DNA of 64,000 bases, taken from JAJVIP01 sp964405835 (GTDB taxonomy: Bacteria; Elusimicrobiota; Elusimicrobia; F11). This document shows positions 25,911-33,498 of the stretch, piece after piece; the stretch's first letter is position 1, and each line of letters opens with the position of its first letter. A program made the translations under genes and the position numbers. The stretch spans positions 1 to 64,000 of the forward strand of contig CAYOPN010000004.1 in the NCBI GenBank assembly GCA_964405835.1, given 5' to 3'. The notes under the pieces are model-generated. The model was not told the DNA's origin. It did not search any database and saw only the letters and a program-made list of their open reading frames with translations.

Positions 25911-26591
25911 ATGCTAAAGGAACTCGGATTCATAGGAATTTTTAAAGTAAACCCGGCAATCATCAGCACACTGCTGTTTTTCTCGATACTGCTGATGACG
26001 TTCTTGCTTGAACGGTTCTGGTTTTACATGAGCCGCGCGAACTGGTCTGATGAGTTCTGGCAACGGCTCAAAAGCAACGTGTCCTCGGGCCGCTTGCACG
26101 ATGCGCGCTCCATATGCGCCGCGAGCCAAAACGTTTACGCCCAGACCTTCTTGACCGCGATCAGCTCGACCCATCTCTCGCGCGCCGACAACGAAGACAT
26201 GGTCCAGATAGCAAAAGAAGGCCAGCTTGAACTGTTGAGAAAACGCCTCGGGCTCTTCTCGACACTTTCCTTTATATCTCCGTTGGTGGGACTCCTCGGG
26301 ACCGTAACGGGCATTATGCAGGCGTTCAGCGATCTGGGCCGTTCGGGATCGGGCGGCGCCAACATCGTTGCGGCCGGTATTTCCGAGGCCCTGGTTTCGA
26401 CCGCGGCGGGCATCGTGGTGGCCGTTCCGGCCGCTATGTTCTTCAACTATTTCACCATCAAGATGCGCGGCATCGGCGTCCGCATGAACAACACGGCGCA
26501 CGAACTGATCATCCTAATCTACGGCGGCGAGGAAGTCGGCGACAAACCCGCGCAGCTGAAAGCGAGCGAAATGCGTGCAAAGCTCCGCTAA
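25911..26591 (+). CDS. exbB: ExbB/TolQ/MotA-type proton channel subunit
   Basis: 226 residues. A membrane helix lies near the N-terminus (about 14-36), followed by a cytoplasmic stretch and two C-proximal helices. The family core is FISPLVGLLGTVTGIMQAF and ISEALVSTAAGIVVAVPAAMFFNYF. With ExbD proteins it forms a proton-driven inner-membrane motor that moves a periplasmic partner. A site GGAGGGAAAG precedes the ATG. The following exbD overlaps it by 17 bases, so the stoichiometry is probably set by coupled translation. Confidence 0.92.
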   Translation: MLKELGFIGIFKVNPAIISTLLFFSILLMTFLLERFWFYMSRANWSDEFWQRLKSNVSSGRLHDARSICAASQNVYAQTFLTAISSTHLSRADNEDMVQIAKEGQLELLRKRLGLFSTLSFISPLVGLLGTVTGIMQAFSDLGRSGSGGANIVAAGISEALVSTAAGIVVAVPAAMFFNYFTIKMRGIGVRMNNTAHELIILIYGGEEVGDKPAQLKASEMRAKLR

Positions 26592-27003
26592 CCAAGACAG
26601 CGAAGCCGAGATCACAGAAGTCAACGTCGTCCCGCTTGCGGACGTTACGTTGGTGCTTCTGATTATGCTCATGTTGCTCTCGCCGATGGCGATGCAGTCC
26701 ATGATCCAGGTCCAGGCGGCGCAGGCGGTGGCAACACGCTCCAAGCCGACCATCTCCGAGAAACCAATCTTCGTGGACATTACTTCGAAAGGATTTACGG
26801 TGAACAGCCAGGTGGTTGGCACCGAATACGAACTCTACCGCGTCATCCAACGCAACGTCGCCGGCAAACGCGACAAGACGGTACTGATCTCATCTCAACC
26901 TGATGTGAAGTACCAGAACGTGGTCCGCGTGTTGGATCTGGTCCGCCAAAGCGGAGCGGTGAGTCTCTCGCTTGTCCCGCGCAATGACGGGGGGAACCCA
27001 TGA
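26575..27003 (+). CDS. exbD: ExbD/TolR-type subunit, first copy
   Basis: 142 residues from a GTG start inside the end of exbB. One membrane helix carries the essential aspartate in NVVPLADVTLVLLIMLML. A periplasmic TolR-like domain follows (YELYRVIQRNVAGKRDKTVLISSQPDVKYQNVVRVLDLVR). It works with ExbB as the proton-conducting rotor. A second exbD overlaps its stop. The pairing of one ExbB with two ExbD resembles the AglRQS gliding motor layout rather than a simple TonB-ExbBD set. Confidence 0.88.
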   Translation: MQSSANQDSEAEITEVNVVPLADVTLVLLIMLMLLSPMAMQSMIQVQAAQAVATRSKPTISEKPIFVDITSKGFTVNSQVVGTEYELYRVIQRNVAGKRDKTVLISSQPDVKYQNVVRVLDLVRQSGAVSLSLVPRNDGGNP

Positions 27004-27434
27004 AAAGGGCCGAAGTGACCGAAGAAGCCATTTCCGGCGTTAACATTGTGCCCGTCATCGACGTGACGCTGGTGCTGCTGGTGATCCTGCTCTTGATGAG
27101 CCCGATTTTGAACTTGCCGAGCATTCCGGTGGAACTACCGGAAGCTATGACCAAAGAAACCAAAGATCAGAACATCTCCGTAAGTCTCGGCGCCGATGGC
27201 GCCATCTCCATCGACACGGACATTGTTGAATGGAAAGACCTGCCGCGCGCGCTGAACGCAAAGCTCCGTGAACGCAAAAACGACGTGGTTGTCATCGTCC
27301 GCGCCGATAAAAACCTGCCCTATGGAAATGTGGAAAACTTTTTGCGCACCGTTAACAAATTTGTCGGCAACCGCGCGGTCGCCATCGCAACGATGCAGCG
27401 TTCTGCAACATTAACTCCCGGAGACAAAAAATGA
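27000..27434 (+). CDS. ExbD/TolR-type subunit, second copy
   Basis: 144 residues, ATGA overlap with the previous gene. The key membrane segment is NIVPVIDVTLVLLVILLLM, with the conserved aspartate. The periplasmic part shows ISIDTDIVEWKDLPRALNAKL and VVIVRADKNLPYGNVENFLR. It differs enough from the first copy that a heteromeric rotor, as in AglQ/AglS, is likely. It ends in ATGA overlap with the TonB-like gene. Confidence 0.9.
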   Translation: MKRAEVTEEAISGVNIVPVIDVTLVLLVILLLMSPILNLPSIPVELPEAMTKETKDQNISVSLGADGAISIDTDIVEWKDLPRALNAKLRERKNDVVVIVRADKNLPYGNVENFLRTVNKFVGNRAVAIATMQRSATLTPGDKK

Positions 27435-28747
27435 TCCGTCCAATACCGGCCGGGCCAAGCATTAAACTCGATTTCTCCAGCCGCGACGTCGCGTGTTTCT
27501 TGTTTGCTTTGAGCGTCCATTCGTTGCTCCTATTATGGAAAGGGGGCCTTCTGGTGTTGCCCGACCAAGCGGGCGGCGGACTTGGGGACATGCTGGTGAG
27601 CGTTGATTTTCGTTCCGATGTGCCGAGCTACGAACCGGCGGGCGGTGGCTCCTCTCCGAAAGCCGAAGGTTTGTTCGCGCGCATGAAGTCCATCATCAAA
27701 GGCCCGGGTGCGGTCGGTAAAAAATCCGAGGATATTGCGATGGGCGCCCAAACCGCTCCGATTGCGCAAACACCTGACAAACCGGCCTGGACAAAAACGG
27801 ACGTGCTCACCAACAAAACATTTGCGGACAAAAAAGGATTTGAGGGAATGGTTAAAAAAGACGCGTTGGACGTGGCCACTGGCCAGACCCAGAACGTGGT
27901 GGTCAAACCCTCTGCCGGAAATTTTGAAGAGGCCCAGCCGAACCTCAAGGAAAACAAATTTAAGATCGCGCGCAAGGACGTTCCGTTCAAAATTGTCTCG
28001 CCCAAATCCGATCAACTCGCGAACGCGAATGCCATTGCCGTAAATGTCGACCAGAAAACCAGCGCCAACGTGCGTTCGTTGGATGGCGGCCCAGGCGCGG
28101 GTCCAGCCCTCCAATCAAAATCTTTTGCATCCAAAGGCGCCTCCACCAGCGGTGGTTTCGGCGGCACACCTTCCGGATTAAAAAGCGGCTCGGGTGGCGG
28201 CCTTGCAATGGGAAGCGCGTCGGTGGGTGCAGCTTCCATGGGAGGTGGTTCGACCGGTGGAACAGGGGGGGGCGGTGGTTCGGGATATGGATCGGGCGCC
28301 GGCACCGGCAGTGGTTCCGGAAGCGGCAACGGTTTTGGCTCAGGGACCGGCGGCGGCCGTTTGTACGGCGGCGGCAGCGGATTTGGAAGCGGCGGTGGAT
28401 CGGGCGGAATGGCGACACTGGCGCGCAATACCGTGTCCGACGTTTCGACTGGCGGAAAATCTGCCTACAATTCGGGATTTAACATCACAGGCGCGTTGGC
28501 GAACCGTCCCATCATTTCAAAAGTATTGGCGCGTTATGAAATGGACTGCCGCGTGGGACTGCGTTTCCGCGTGGACTGGGCCGGCCGCGTGATCGACGGC
28601 ATCATTGTGGAAATTTCATCGGGAAGCCCGACATTCGACCAGAAAGTGGTTGCGGCGCTGCAGCAATGGGTGTTCAGCAAGCTGCCGGCCGACAAGACGA
28701 ACGTGATCCAGGAAGGCATGATCACGTTTGTGTTCAAAGGAGTATAG
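27431..28747 (+). CDS. TonB/AgmX-like energy-transducing protein with glycine-rich spacer
   Basis: 438 residues. A single N-terminal membrane helix (about 22-42) is followed by a variable periplasmic spacer and a long Gly/Ser-rich run (nt about 28180-28410). The C-terminal domain (GALANRPIISKVLARYEMDCRVGLRFRVDW and ISSGSPTFDQKVVAALQQW) has the fold signature of TonB, TolA or AgmX/PglI ends. It probably spans the periplasm and passes force from the ExbB/ExbD motor to outer-membrane partners encoded alongside. The glycine-rich spacer in place of the usual Pro-rich one is unusual. Confidence 0.75.
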   Translation: MIRPIPAGPSIKLDFSSRDVACFLFALSVHSLLLLWKGGLLVLPDQAGGGLGDMLVSVDFRSDVPSYEPAGGGSSPKAEGLFARMKSIIKGPGAVGKKSEDIAMGAQTAPIAQTPDKPAWTKTDVLTNKTFADKKGFEGMVKKDALDVATGQTQNVVVKPSAGNFEEAQPNLKENKFKIARKDVPFKIVSPKSDQLANANAIAVNVDQKTSANVRSLDGGPGAGPALQSKSFASKGASTSGGFGGTPSGLKSGSGGGLAMGSASVGAASMGGGSTGGTGGGGGSGYGSGAGTGSGSGSGNGFGSGTGGGRLYGGGSGFGSGGGSGGMATLARNTVSDVSTGGKSAYNSGFNITGALANRPIISKVLARYEMDCRVGLRFRVDWAGRVIDGIIVEISSGSPTFDQKVVAALQQWVFSKLPADKTNVIQEGMITFVFKGV

Positions 28748-28749
28748 CC

Positions 28750-29643
28750 ATGAAACGCTCAATCATTTTTGCTTGCTGCCTGGCGCTCGGCCATTCCGGC
28801 TGGGTGGGACACTCCGCCGAACAGGAAATGGGCCAACAACCGCTTTCCGAAACGGTCAAAGGCACGGTCAAAGAAACGCTCGATATCCAAAAACCGGCGC
28901 CGTCAATTGAATTGGACGTGAAGGAGATCGTCGAAAGCGGCACCGCGCAGACCGACCGCGTTCTCCAGGAAGCCAAACCGATCCCAAGCAAAGAAGATTT
29001 TGAGAATTACGGTGTGTTGAATTCCAAACAAGTTATGCGCCCGGCGTTGCCGTTGATTCCCGAGCCGCCATTGGTGACGTTCTACCCGGGTCTCTCGAAG
29101 GTCGTTTCAAAACGGTGGGAGTTTCGCGTGTCGGATGAAAACGGCGAAATGATCAAGCTGATCAAAGGCAAAGGCGTGCCGCCGCGCAACATCGAATGGA
29201 ACGGGATCAATGAGCGCGGCCAATACATCACGGTCGGGACGCTTTATTCGTATCAATTTGTGACGTTCGACGAACACGAGAACGCTTCCACGTTTCCCGG
29301 CGAACCGTTCCAACTCGACGCGCTCATGTACAGACAGAAGGGAAAACTCGTGATCGAATTCGCCAACAAAAAACTTTTCCAAGACGAACAATCCGCGTTC
29401 AAACCCGTCATGAAATCGATGTGGGAACGCGCCATCGATGTGGTGCGGGAGAATTCGAACTCGCCCATCACGATTGAAATGTACGCGGCCAGCGCCCGCT
29501 CGCCGCTTGCCGAGGACCGCCGTTCGGCCGCCGTCAACTCGATTTCCGACGCCACCAACCTGCCTGCCGTGGACATCCGCCACAAAGTGGACAAGATCGC
29601 CGACCGCGGCGACGTGCTCCGCGTCGTAATGAACACGAAGTAA
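28750..29643 (+). CDS. Periplasmic protein with FlgD-Ig-like and OmpA-like parts
   Basis: The ATG two bases after the TonB-like stop opens a signal peptide (MKRSIIFACCLALGHSGWVGHSA) and is preferred over the earlier in-frame start. Residues about 115-200 are FlgD-Ig-like (WEFRVSDENGEMIKLIKG, NIEWNGINERGQYITVGTLY). The last 100 residues resemble an OmpA-type peptidoglycan-binding fold (a strand-helix pattern ending with RRSAAVNSISDATNLPAVDI). It is the last gene of the envelope operon and could anchor the machine to the cell wall. The OmpA assignment is tentative. Confidence 0.6.
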   Translation: MKRSIIFACCLALGHSGWVGHSAEQEMGQQPLSETVKGTVKETLDIQKPAPSIELDVKEIVESGTAQTDRVLQEAKPIPSKEDFENYGVLNSKQVMRPALPLIPEPPLVTFYPGLSKVVSKRWEFRVSDENGEMIKLIKGKGVPPRNIEWNGINERGQYITVGTLYSYQFVTFDEHENASTFPGEPFQLDALMYRQKGKLVIEFANKKLFQDEQSAFKPVMKSMWERAIDVVRENSNSPITIEMYAASARSPLAEDRRSAAVNSISDATNLPAVDIRHKVDKIADRGDVLRVVMNTK

Positions 29644-29693
29644 TAACCCTCGCCATCTTTGATTTCCCAATTTGTTCATGCTATCCTCTTTTA

Positions 29694-29712
29694 TATGGCA
29701 TGAATTGCCATA
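29694..29712. promoter_or_regulatory. Probable VapBC operator (perfect inverted repeat)
   Basis: TATGGCA-TGAAT-TGCCATA, with seven-base arms and a five-base spacer, lies 18 bases ahead of the vapB start in an AT-rich leader. Antitoxins of this ribbon-helix-helix type normally bind such a palindrome to repress their own operon. Confidence 0.55.
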
Positions 29713-29730
29713 CAAGAAGAAGGAGTGAAC

Positions 29731-29928
29731 ATGAAAATCACAACATACATCGATGAAAAGCTGCTAAAAAAAGCCCTGCGCGCAACGGGGGCCCATTCGC
29801 AAAGAGAAGTTATTGAGGATGCCTTGCGCAATCTTCTCTCGGATATTCAGCGGAAACGATTCGTAAAAGAGTTTGATTCATTCCGGCTGGATCTCTCCCT
29901 AAAAACCTTGCAGCGACAACGAGCGTGA
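29731..29928 (+). CDS. vapB: VapB-type antitoxin
   Basis: 65 residues. The N-terminal MKITTYIDEKLLKKALR with EVIEDALRNLL is the ribbon-helix-helix DNA-binding pattern of VapB antitoxins. The basic C-terminal tail (about residues 40-65) would wrap the toxin. The ATG at 29731 is chosen because AAGGAG sits five bases before it. A GTG two codons earlier overlaps that site. The stop overlaps the toxin start. It neutralises VapC and, with it, probably represses the operon at the palindrome upstream. Confidence 0.82.
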   Translation: MKITTYIDEKLLKKALRATGAHSQREVIEDALRNLLSDIQRKRFVKEFDSFRLDLSLKTLQRQRA

Positions 29929-29942
29929 GTTTTCTCACGCTC
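29921..29942 (+). promoter_or_regulatory. Hairpin enclosing the vapC start codon
   Basis: GAGCGTGAG-TTTT-CTCACGCTC is a perfect nine-pair stem with a four-base loop. It contains both the vapB stop (29926-29928) and the vapC GTG (29925-29927). In RNA it would hide the toxin start until a ribosome finishing vapB opens it. Confidence 0.6.
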
Positions 29943-30362
29943 ATCGATACGTCCGCCTGGATATTTGCCCTGGGCGATCGCTCAAACCGCCGCATAAAAG
30001 AACGGATTGCTTTTCTTGTCGAGCAAAATCTCGCTTGCATCACCTCCCCTATTGCTTTTGAACTTCTATCGGGTGTCAAATCGGACTCTGAAAACCAACG
30101 TCTCAAAAGCTACCTTTCAACAATCCATCCATTTCCTTTTATGGTTGAGGAGTGGAGCGATGCTGCCGAATGGGTAACTACCATCCGAAAAAAGGGGGTA
30201 AAAGTAAAAACCATCGACGCTCTCATTGCGTACAAAGCCGTCAAACATAAACTCACACTGCTGCACGCCGATACCGACTTGGATCGTCTCGCGAAAAAAA
30301 CCAATCTGCATGTCGAAAGCTTTGTCGATGCCGCTCGGGAAGGAAGTCGCTCCTCATCATGA
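29925..30362 (+). CDS. vapC: VapC-type PIN-domain ribonuclease toxin
   Basis: 145 residues from a GTG overlapping the vapB stop. PIN acidic residues are all visible: D8 in LIDTSAW, E46 in AFELLSG, D98 in TIDALIAYKA and D116/D118 in LHADTDLDRLA. VapC toxins cut tRNA or rRNA with magnesium when freed from VapB. The target here is unknown. The GTG lies inside a stable hairpin, which should keep toxin output below antitoxin output. The end overlaps an aminotransferase gene by ATGA, an unusual downstream neighbour. Confidence 0.85.
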   Translation: MSFLTLIDTSAWIFALGDRSNRRIKERIAFLVEQNLACITSPIAFELLSGVKSDSENQRLKSYLSTIHPFPFMVEEWSDAAEWVTTIRKKGVKVKTIDALIAYKAVKHKLTLLHADTDLDRLAKKTNLHVESFVDAAREGSRSSS

Positions 30363-31555
30363 AAAACACTTATCCCTTTGCCCGTCGGACGCAGCGCATG
30401 CGCGCGTCCATCATACGCGAAATTCTGAAAGTCTCGTCGAAACCCGGCATCATTTCGTTCGCAGGAGGATTGCCGGCACCCGAAACGTTCCCGCTGGATA
30501 AATTCGAACAGGCCATGAGCACAGCGTTGCGTCAGGACGGCGCACGGGCGCTCCAATACATGGTCACCGAAGGACTTCGCCCCTTAAAGGAATATCTCTG
30601 CGGCTGGCTCGAAAAACAGGGCATCCACGCCACGCCGGACGCCATGCTCATGACGCACGGCTCTCAACAGGCGCTCGAACTGCTCGGAAAGATCTACATC
30701 AACCCCGGCGATTCCATCCTGGTCGAAGACCCGACCTATCTCGGCGCCATCCAGTCGTTCAACACGTTCGAAACCAAATACGTGACCGTGCCCATGGATG
30801 AATCCGGAATGCAACCGGAGGCGCTTGAGAAAGCGCTGAAAAAGCATCCGCATGTCCGTTTTATTTACGTGGTGCCCACGTTCCATAATCCGGCCGGGTC
30901 CACCATGTCGCTGGAACGTCGCCAAGCGCTTGTACGCATCGCCCACAAACATGGCGTGCCCATCCTGGAAGATGATCCCTATGGTCTCTTGCGTTTCAAA
31001 GGAAAGGCGCTGCCGTCGCTCTACGCGCTCGCAAAAGGAAAAGGCGTCATCTACATGTCGACGTTTTCAAAGCTGCTTTCGCCGGGCATCCGGCTCGGTT
31101 TTGTCATCGGGGACAAAGACGTGATCAACCAATTGGTCCTTGCCAAGCAACCCACGGACCTTCAAACCAACTCGCTGATCCAATACGCGGTGTACCACTA
31201 TTGCAAAGCGGGGCACCTGGAAACGCATTTACCGGTCATCATCAAAGACTACACGCATCGCGCTCAGGTGATGCTCGATGCCATCCGTCGTTATTTCCCG
31301 CCGGAGGTAAAGTTCATCGAACCCGAAGGCGGGATGTTCGTGTGGTGCACGCTTCCGAAAGGCATCAAATCAGCGGACGTATTTAAAAAAGCGCTCAAGA
31401 ACGGCGTGGCGTTCGTGGACGGAAGCGTTTTCTTCGCGAACGGCGGAGGGGAGAACACGTTGCGGCTTAATTTCACAAACTCGACCGATGAAATGATCCG
31501 CACCGGCATCCAAAAGCTGGGCCAAGTGATCGGGAGTTTTCTAGGTAAGAAGTAA
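30359..31555 (+). CDS. PLP-dependent class I aminotransferase, LysN/2-aminoadipate type
   Basis: 398 residues of fold-type I. It shows SFAGGLPAPETFP, ALQYMVTEGLRPLKEYL, MLMTHGSQQALELLGK, EDPTYLGAIQSF, VPTFHNPAGSTMSLERR, EDDPYG and the Schiff-base lysine at about K238 in STFSKLLSPGIRLGF. This set matches the LysN, ARO8 and MocR-C-terminal group, which transaminates 2-aminoadipate, leucine or aromatic amino acids. No winged-helix DNA-binding domain is attached. The true substrate is not evident. The start overlaps vapC, so expression may be tied to the toxin-antitoxin transcript. Confidence 0.85.
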   Translation: MKNTYPFARRTQRMRASIIREILKVSSKPGIISFAGGLPAPETFPLDKFEQAMSTALRQDGARALQYMVTEGLRPLKEYLCGWLEKQGIHATPDAMLMTHGSQQALELLGKIYINPGDSILVEDPTYLGAIQSFNTFETKYVTVPMDESGMQPEALEKALKKHPHVRFIYVVPTFHNPAGSTMSLERRQALVRIAHKHGVPILEDDPYGLLRFKGKALPSLYALAKGKGVIYMSTFSKLLSPGIRLGFVIGDKDVINQLVLAKQPTDLQTNSLIQYAVYHYCKAGHLETHLPVIIKDYTHRAQVMLDAIRRYFPPEVKFIEPEGGMFVWCTLPKGIKSADVFKKALKNGVAFVDGSVFFANGGGENTLRLNFTNSTDEMIRTGIQKLGQVIGSFLGKK

Positions 31556-31753
31556 GCGGAACTCGCCGGCCGGCGTTTTTTGGAGCCGGATGCGCGGAAC
31601 GTCCTCGCCCTGCCGTTTCAAATATTCCAACCGCGGCAACACCACCTGGTCGATAAAATATTCCGGGTCTCGCATGTGCGAATCAATTTCGCCTTTCGTC
31701 CAATGGTCAAGCAAAAACCGGCGGATGTCTTTCGGACAATCGTTTAATTCCAT
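31541..31753 (-). CDS. 70-residue conserved-looking protein, unknown function
   Basis: The ATG overlaps the stop of the MauE-like gene by ten bases, giving MELNDCPKDIRRFLLDHWTK at the start. A longer in-frame opening exists but would lie inside that gene. It is a compact, charged helical protein with one cysteine near the start. It is the last gene of the minus-strand run and ends 15 bases inside the convergent aminotransferase. The family is not recognised. Context suggests it belongs to the rhodanese/MauE thiol module. Confidence 0.55.
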   Translation of the reverse strand: MELNDCPKDIRRFLLDHWTKGEIDSHMRDPEYFIDQVVLPRLEYLKRQGEDVPRIRLQKTPAGEFRLLLT

Positions 31754-32223
31754 TTGATGCCCGTAAACGGAATACCGATGTCTTTTTTCTGGGACTCCGA
31801 CCGGAAAGAATGCCGCGCGGACAGCGCCGTCGCCAGCAACAACAGGAAGTCGCGCCCGAATGTCCACCAGGTGGCCGCCTCGCCGCCCGTCTTAAAACAA
31901 CCGCAAGCGATATTGAGACCCCTTAGCAACGCCGACGCCAGCGCCGTTTGAAAGACAAGCAGCATTGCCAAAATGAGGACGTGCGCTCCCAACACAATGC
32001 GATTGGTGACGAGCGCGATCCCGCAGAACAATTGCACCCACGGAAGCACGATGGCGAGCGGATTGATCGCCCACGTCGGAAGTACTTTGTAGTTGTAAAT
32101 CTGCTGCGCGAACGCGCCCGGGGAAACGATCTTGTAATAACTGGCCGCGATGAACAGGATCCCGATACCGATGCGGAGCACGTCGTAAAGCGAGAAGGGG
32201 AGGTTCAGGTATTTAGTTTTCAA
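31744..32223 (-). CDS. MauE/DoxX-like membrane protein
   Basis: Probably 159 residues from a TTG overlapping the rhodanese stop. Four membrane helices are visible (about residues 10-30, 48-65, 70-95 and 120-140). The CGCF motif in LNIACGCFKTGGEA is typical of MauE-type proteins. MauE relatives take part in thiol-disulfide chemistry at the membrane, for example maturing cysteine-rich periplasmic proteins. The upstream DUF1573 and rhodanese genes fit a thiol or sulfur role. The final bases overlap the 70-residue gene. Confidence 0.7.
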   Translation of the reverse strand: MKTKYLNLPFSLYDVLRIGIGILFIAASYYKIVSPGAFAQQIYNYKVLPTWAINPLAIVLPWVQLFCGIALVTNRIVLGAHVLILAMLLVFQTALASALLRGLNIACGCFKTGGEAATWWTFGRDFLLLLATALSARHSFRSESQKKDIGIPFTGIKWN

Positions 32224-32803
32224 TTGGAAGCCCCGCCTGCTGCCATTCCGGATAACCGCCATAAAAAATCCGGATGTTCGTGTAGCCGGACGTCTGCAAC
32301 TCGCGTCCCAAAAAGAAACTGAGTTCACAACCGATGCCCTCGCAGTAAATAACAATGGGACTTTCGGCCGTCAGGCCTTCCAGCGCCGCTTGTTGATGGG
32401 CGTCCATTTCATAATAAGGAAGGTTGCGGCTGCCGGGAATGCGGCCCGCCTTGAATTCGTCGACGGACCGAGCGTCGAGGATCAGCGCCGTTTTTTTCTG
32501 CTGGATCTCGATGACCTCGGCGAGCGGAACAAACCCCGGATCATCGGGTCGGGCCATCATTTTGTAGGCGTCTTCAGCGGACGTGGAAGAGGTCGGCCAG
32601 CGGCCGTTCCATGATATGCCATGGGGCGCCAGCTGACGTAAAAACGCCGCCGGCAATGCCAGCCCGATGAGAAAGACGGATTGGAGCGCAGCGACGCGGA
32701 TGTTACTTCTCCGGCTTTTTTTCCGGGTTAGGGACCGGAGCGGGAGCCGGCGCCATGGTAGCGCGCTTGATGGGTGGCGGCGGGTTTCCCGTGCGGATGG
32801 CAA
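32213..32803 (-). CDS. Membrane-anchored rhodanese-like protein
   Basis: The C-terminal 115 residues are a rhodanese domain: LILDARSVDEFKAGRIPGSRNLP, then the active loop YCEGIGCELS and YTNIRIFYGGYPEWQQAGLP. The loop cysteine (first Cys of CEGIGC) is kept. A hydrophobic segment (QSVFLIGLALPAAFL) anchors it. The first ATG (32803) would overlap DUF1573 by about 100 bases. No ATG, GTG or TTG lies between it and the anchor helix. A non-standard ATC at 32701, with GGAGAAG ahead of it, is the tidy alternative. It probably handles sulfane sulfur or thiols at the periplasmic face. Confidence 0.7.
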   Translation of the reverse strand: MPSARETRRHPSSALPWRRLPLRSLTRKKSRRSNIRVAALQSVFLIGLALPAAFLRQLAPHGISWNGRWPTSSTSAEDAYKMMARPDDPGFVPLAEVIEIQQKKTALILDARSVDEFKAGRIPGSRNLPYYEMDAHQQAALEGLTAESPIVIYCEGIGCELSFFLGRELQTSGYTNIRIFYGGYPEWQQAGLPIEN

Positions 32804-33470
32804 GCGTCACACGCGATGTTTCGGTTTCGCTGCGCGCTTCGAGCGTGACGGACGTGTCCTTGGTTTCGCTAAACGGCGAGTTCACGCTGATCTCCACCGG
32901 CAAGGACGCGCCCGCTTTCAAAACACCCGCGGAAAATTTAACGGAGGCCCATGCGGCCGGCGCTTGGACGATGGCCAACGTGACGTCTTTATCGCTCTTG
33001 TTCTGAATAGTGATGGTTTTCTTTTTTCCCTTTGTGTCGGGCTCAAAGCTCGCGATGCCGTCGCCATCCGGAATTATTTTTGCCGCGGGATCCAGAACAT
33101 AGCCTTTCAATATCACGTCGTATTCCGCGCCGCCGGCTTCGGTCTTCACCTTCGTGGCTTTGGAAAAACCGGTCCTGGCGTATCCACGGGTATTAAATGT
33201 GAGACCAACCTTTGTTTCTTGGTTGGAGGTCAAATTGCCCGGAGTGAATTGGGAGGCGGTGCACCCGCATGTCGGCTGGACGCTGGTTATGGGGATCAGC
33301 TCTGTGCCGGTGTTGCGGATCGTGAATTCGGCGGTGATTTTGGAATTATCGGGGCACCAGCCGAAATCAAATTCGGTGGGCGTGATAACCAGAGACTGGG
33401 GGGAGAACGCGAAAGCGGGTACGGATAACAGCGCGACGGTCAAAATCAACATGCGACGGACAAGGGACAT
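32703..33470 (-). CDS. DUF1573 periplasmic protein
   Basis: 255 residues, signal peptide (MSLVRRMLILTVALLSVPAFA) and a strong site AGGAGG before the ATG. The DUF1573 signature is clear: FDFGWCPDNSKITAEFTIRN, then VQPTCGCTAS and ETKVGLTFNT. These Ig-like proteins with a CGC motif are common next to MauE-like or thioredoxin-like genes and are thought to be exported, although their activity is not established. A Pro/Ala/Lys-rich tail follows the second beta domain. It starts 28 bases after namZ and so may share its transcript. Confidence 0.82.
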   Translation of the reverse strand: MSLVRRMLILTVALLSVPAFAFSPQSLVITPTEFDFGWCPDNSKITAEFTIRNTGTELIPITSVQPTCGCTASQFTPGNLTSNQETKVGLTFNTRGYARTGFSKATKVKTEAGGAEYDVILKGYVLDPAAKIIPDGDGIASFEPDTKGKKKTITIQNKSDKDVTLAIVQAPAAWASVKFSAGVLKAGASLPVEISVNSPFSETKDTSVTLEARSETETSRVTLAIRTGNPPPPIKRATMAPAPAPVPNPEKKPEK

Positions 33471-33498
33471 GTGTTTCCTCCTGAAAATAACGGCAATC

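Noticed and set aside
28012..28428. Minus-strand proline-rich frame within the TonB-like gene
   Set aside because: Shadow of the Gly/Ser-rich spacer on the opposite strand.
15293..29643. A complete type IX secretion system
   Set aside because: PorV and sorting-like ends are present, but SprA, GldK/L/M/N, PorU and the response regulators are not seen.
29694..29712. TATGGCA...TGCCATA as a sigma-54 promoter
   Set aside because: GG and GC are only eight bases apart and the element is a perfect palindrome, so an antitoxin operator fits better.
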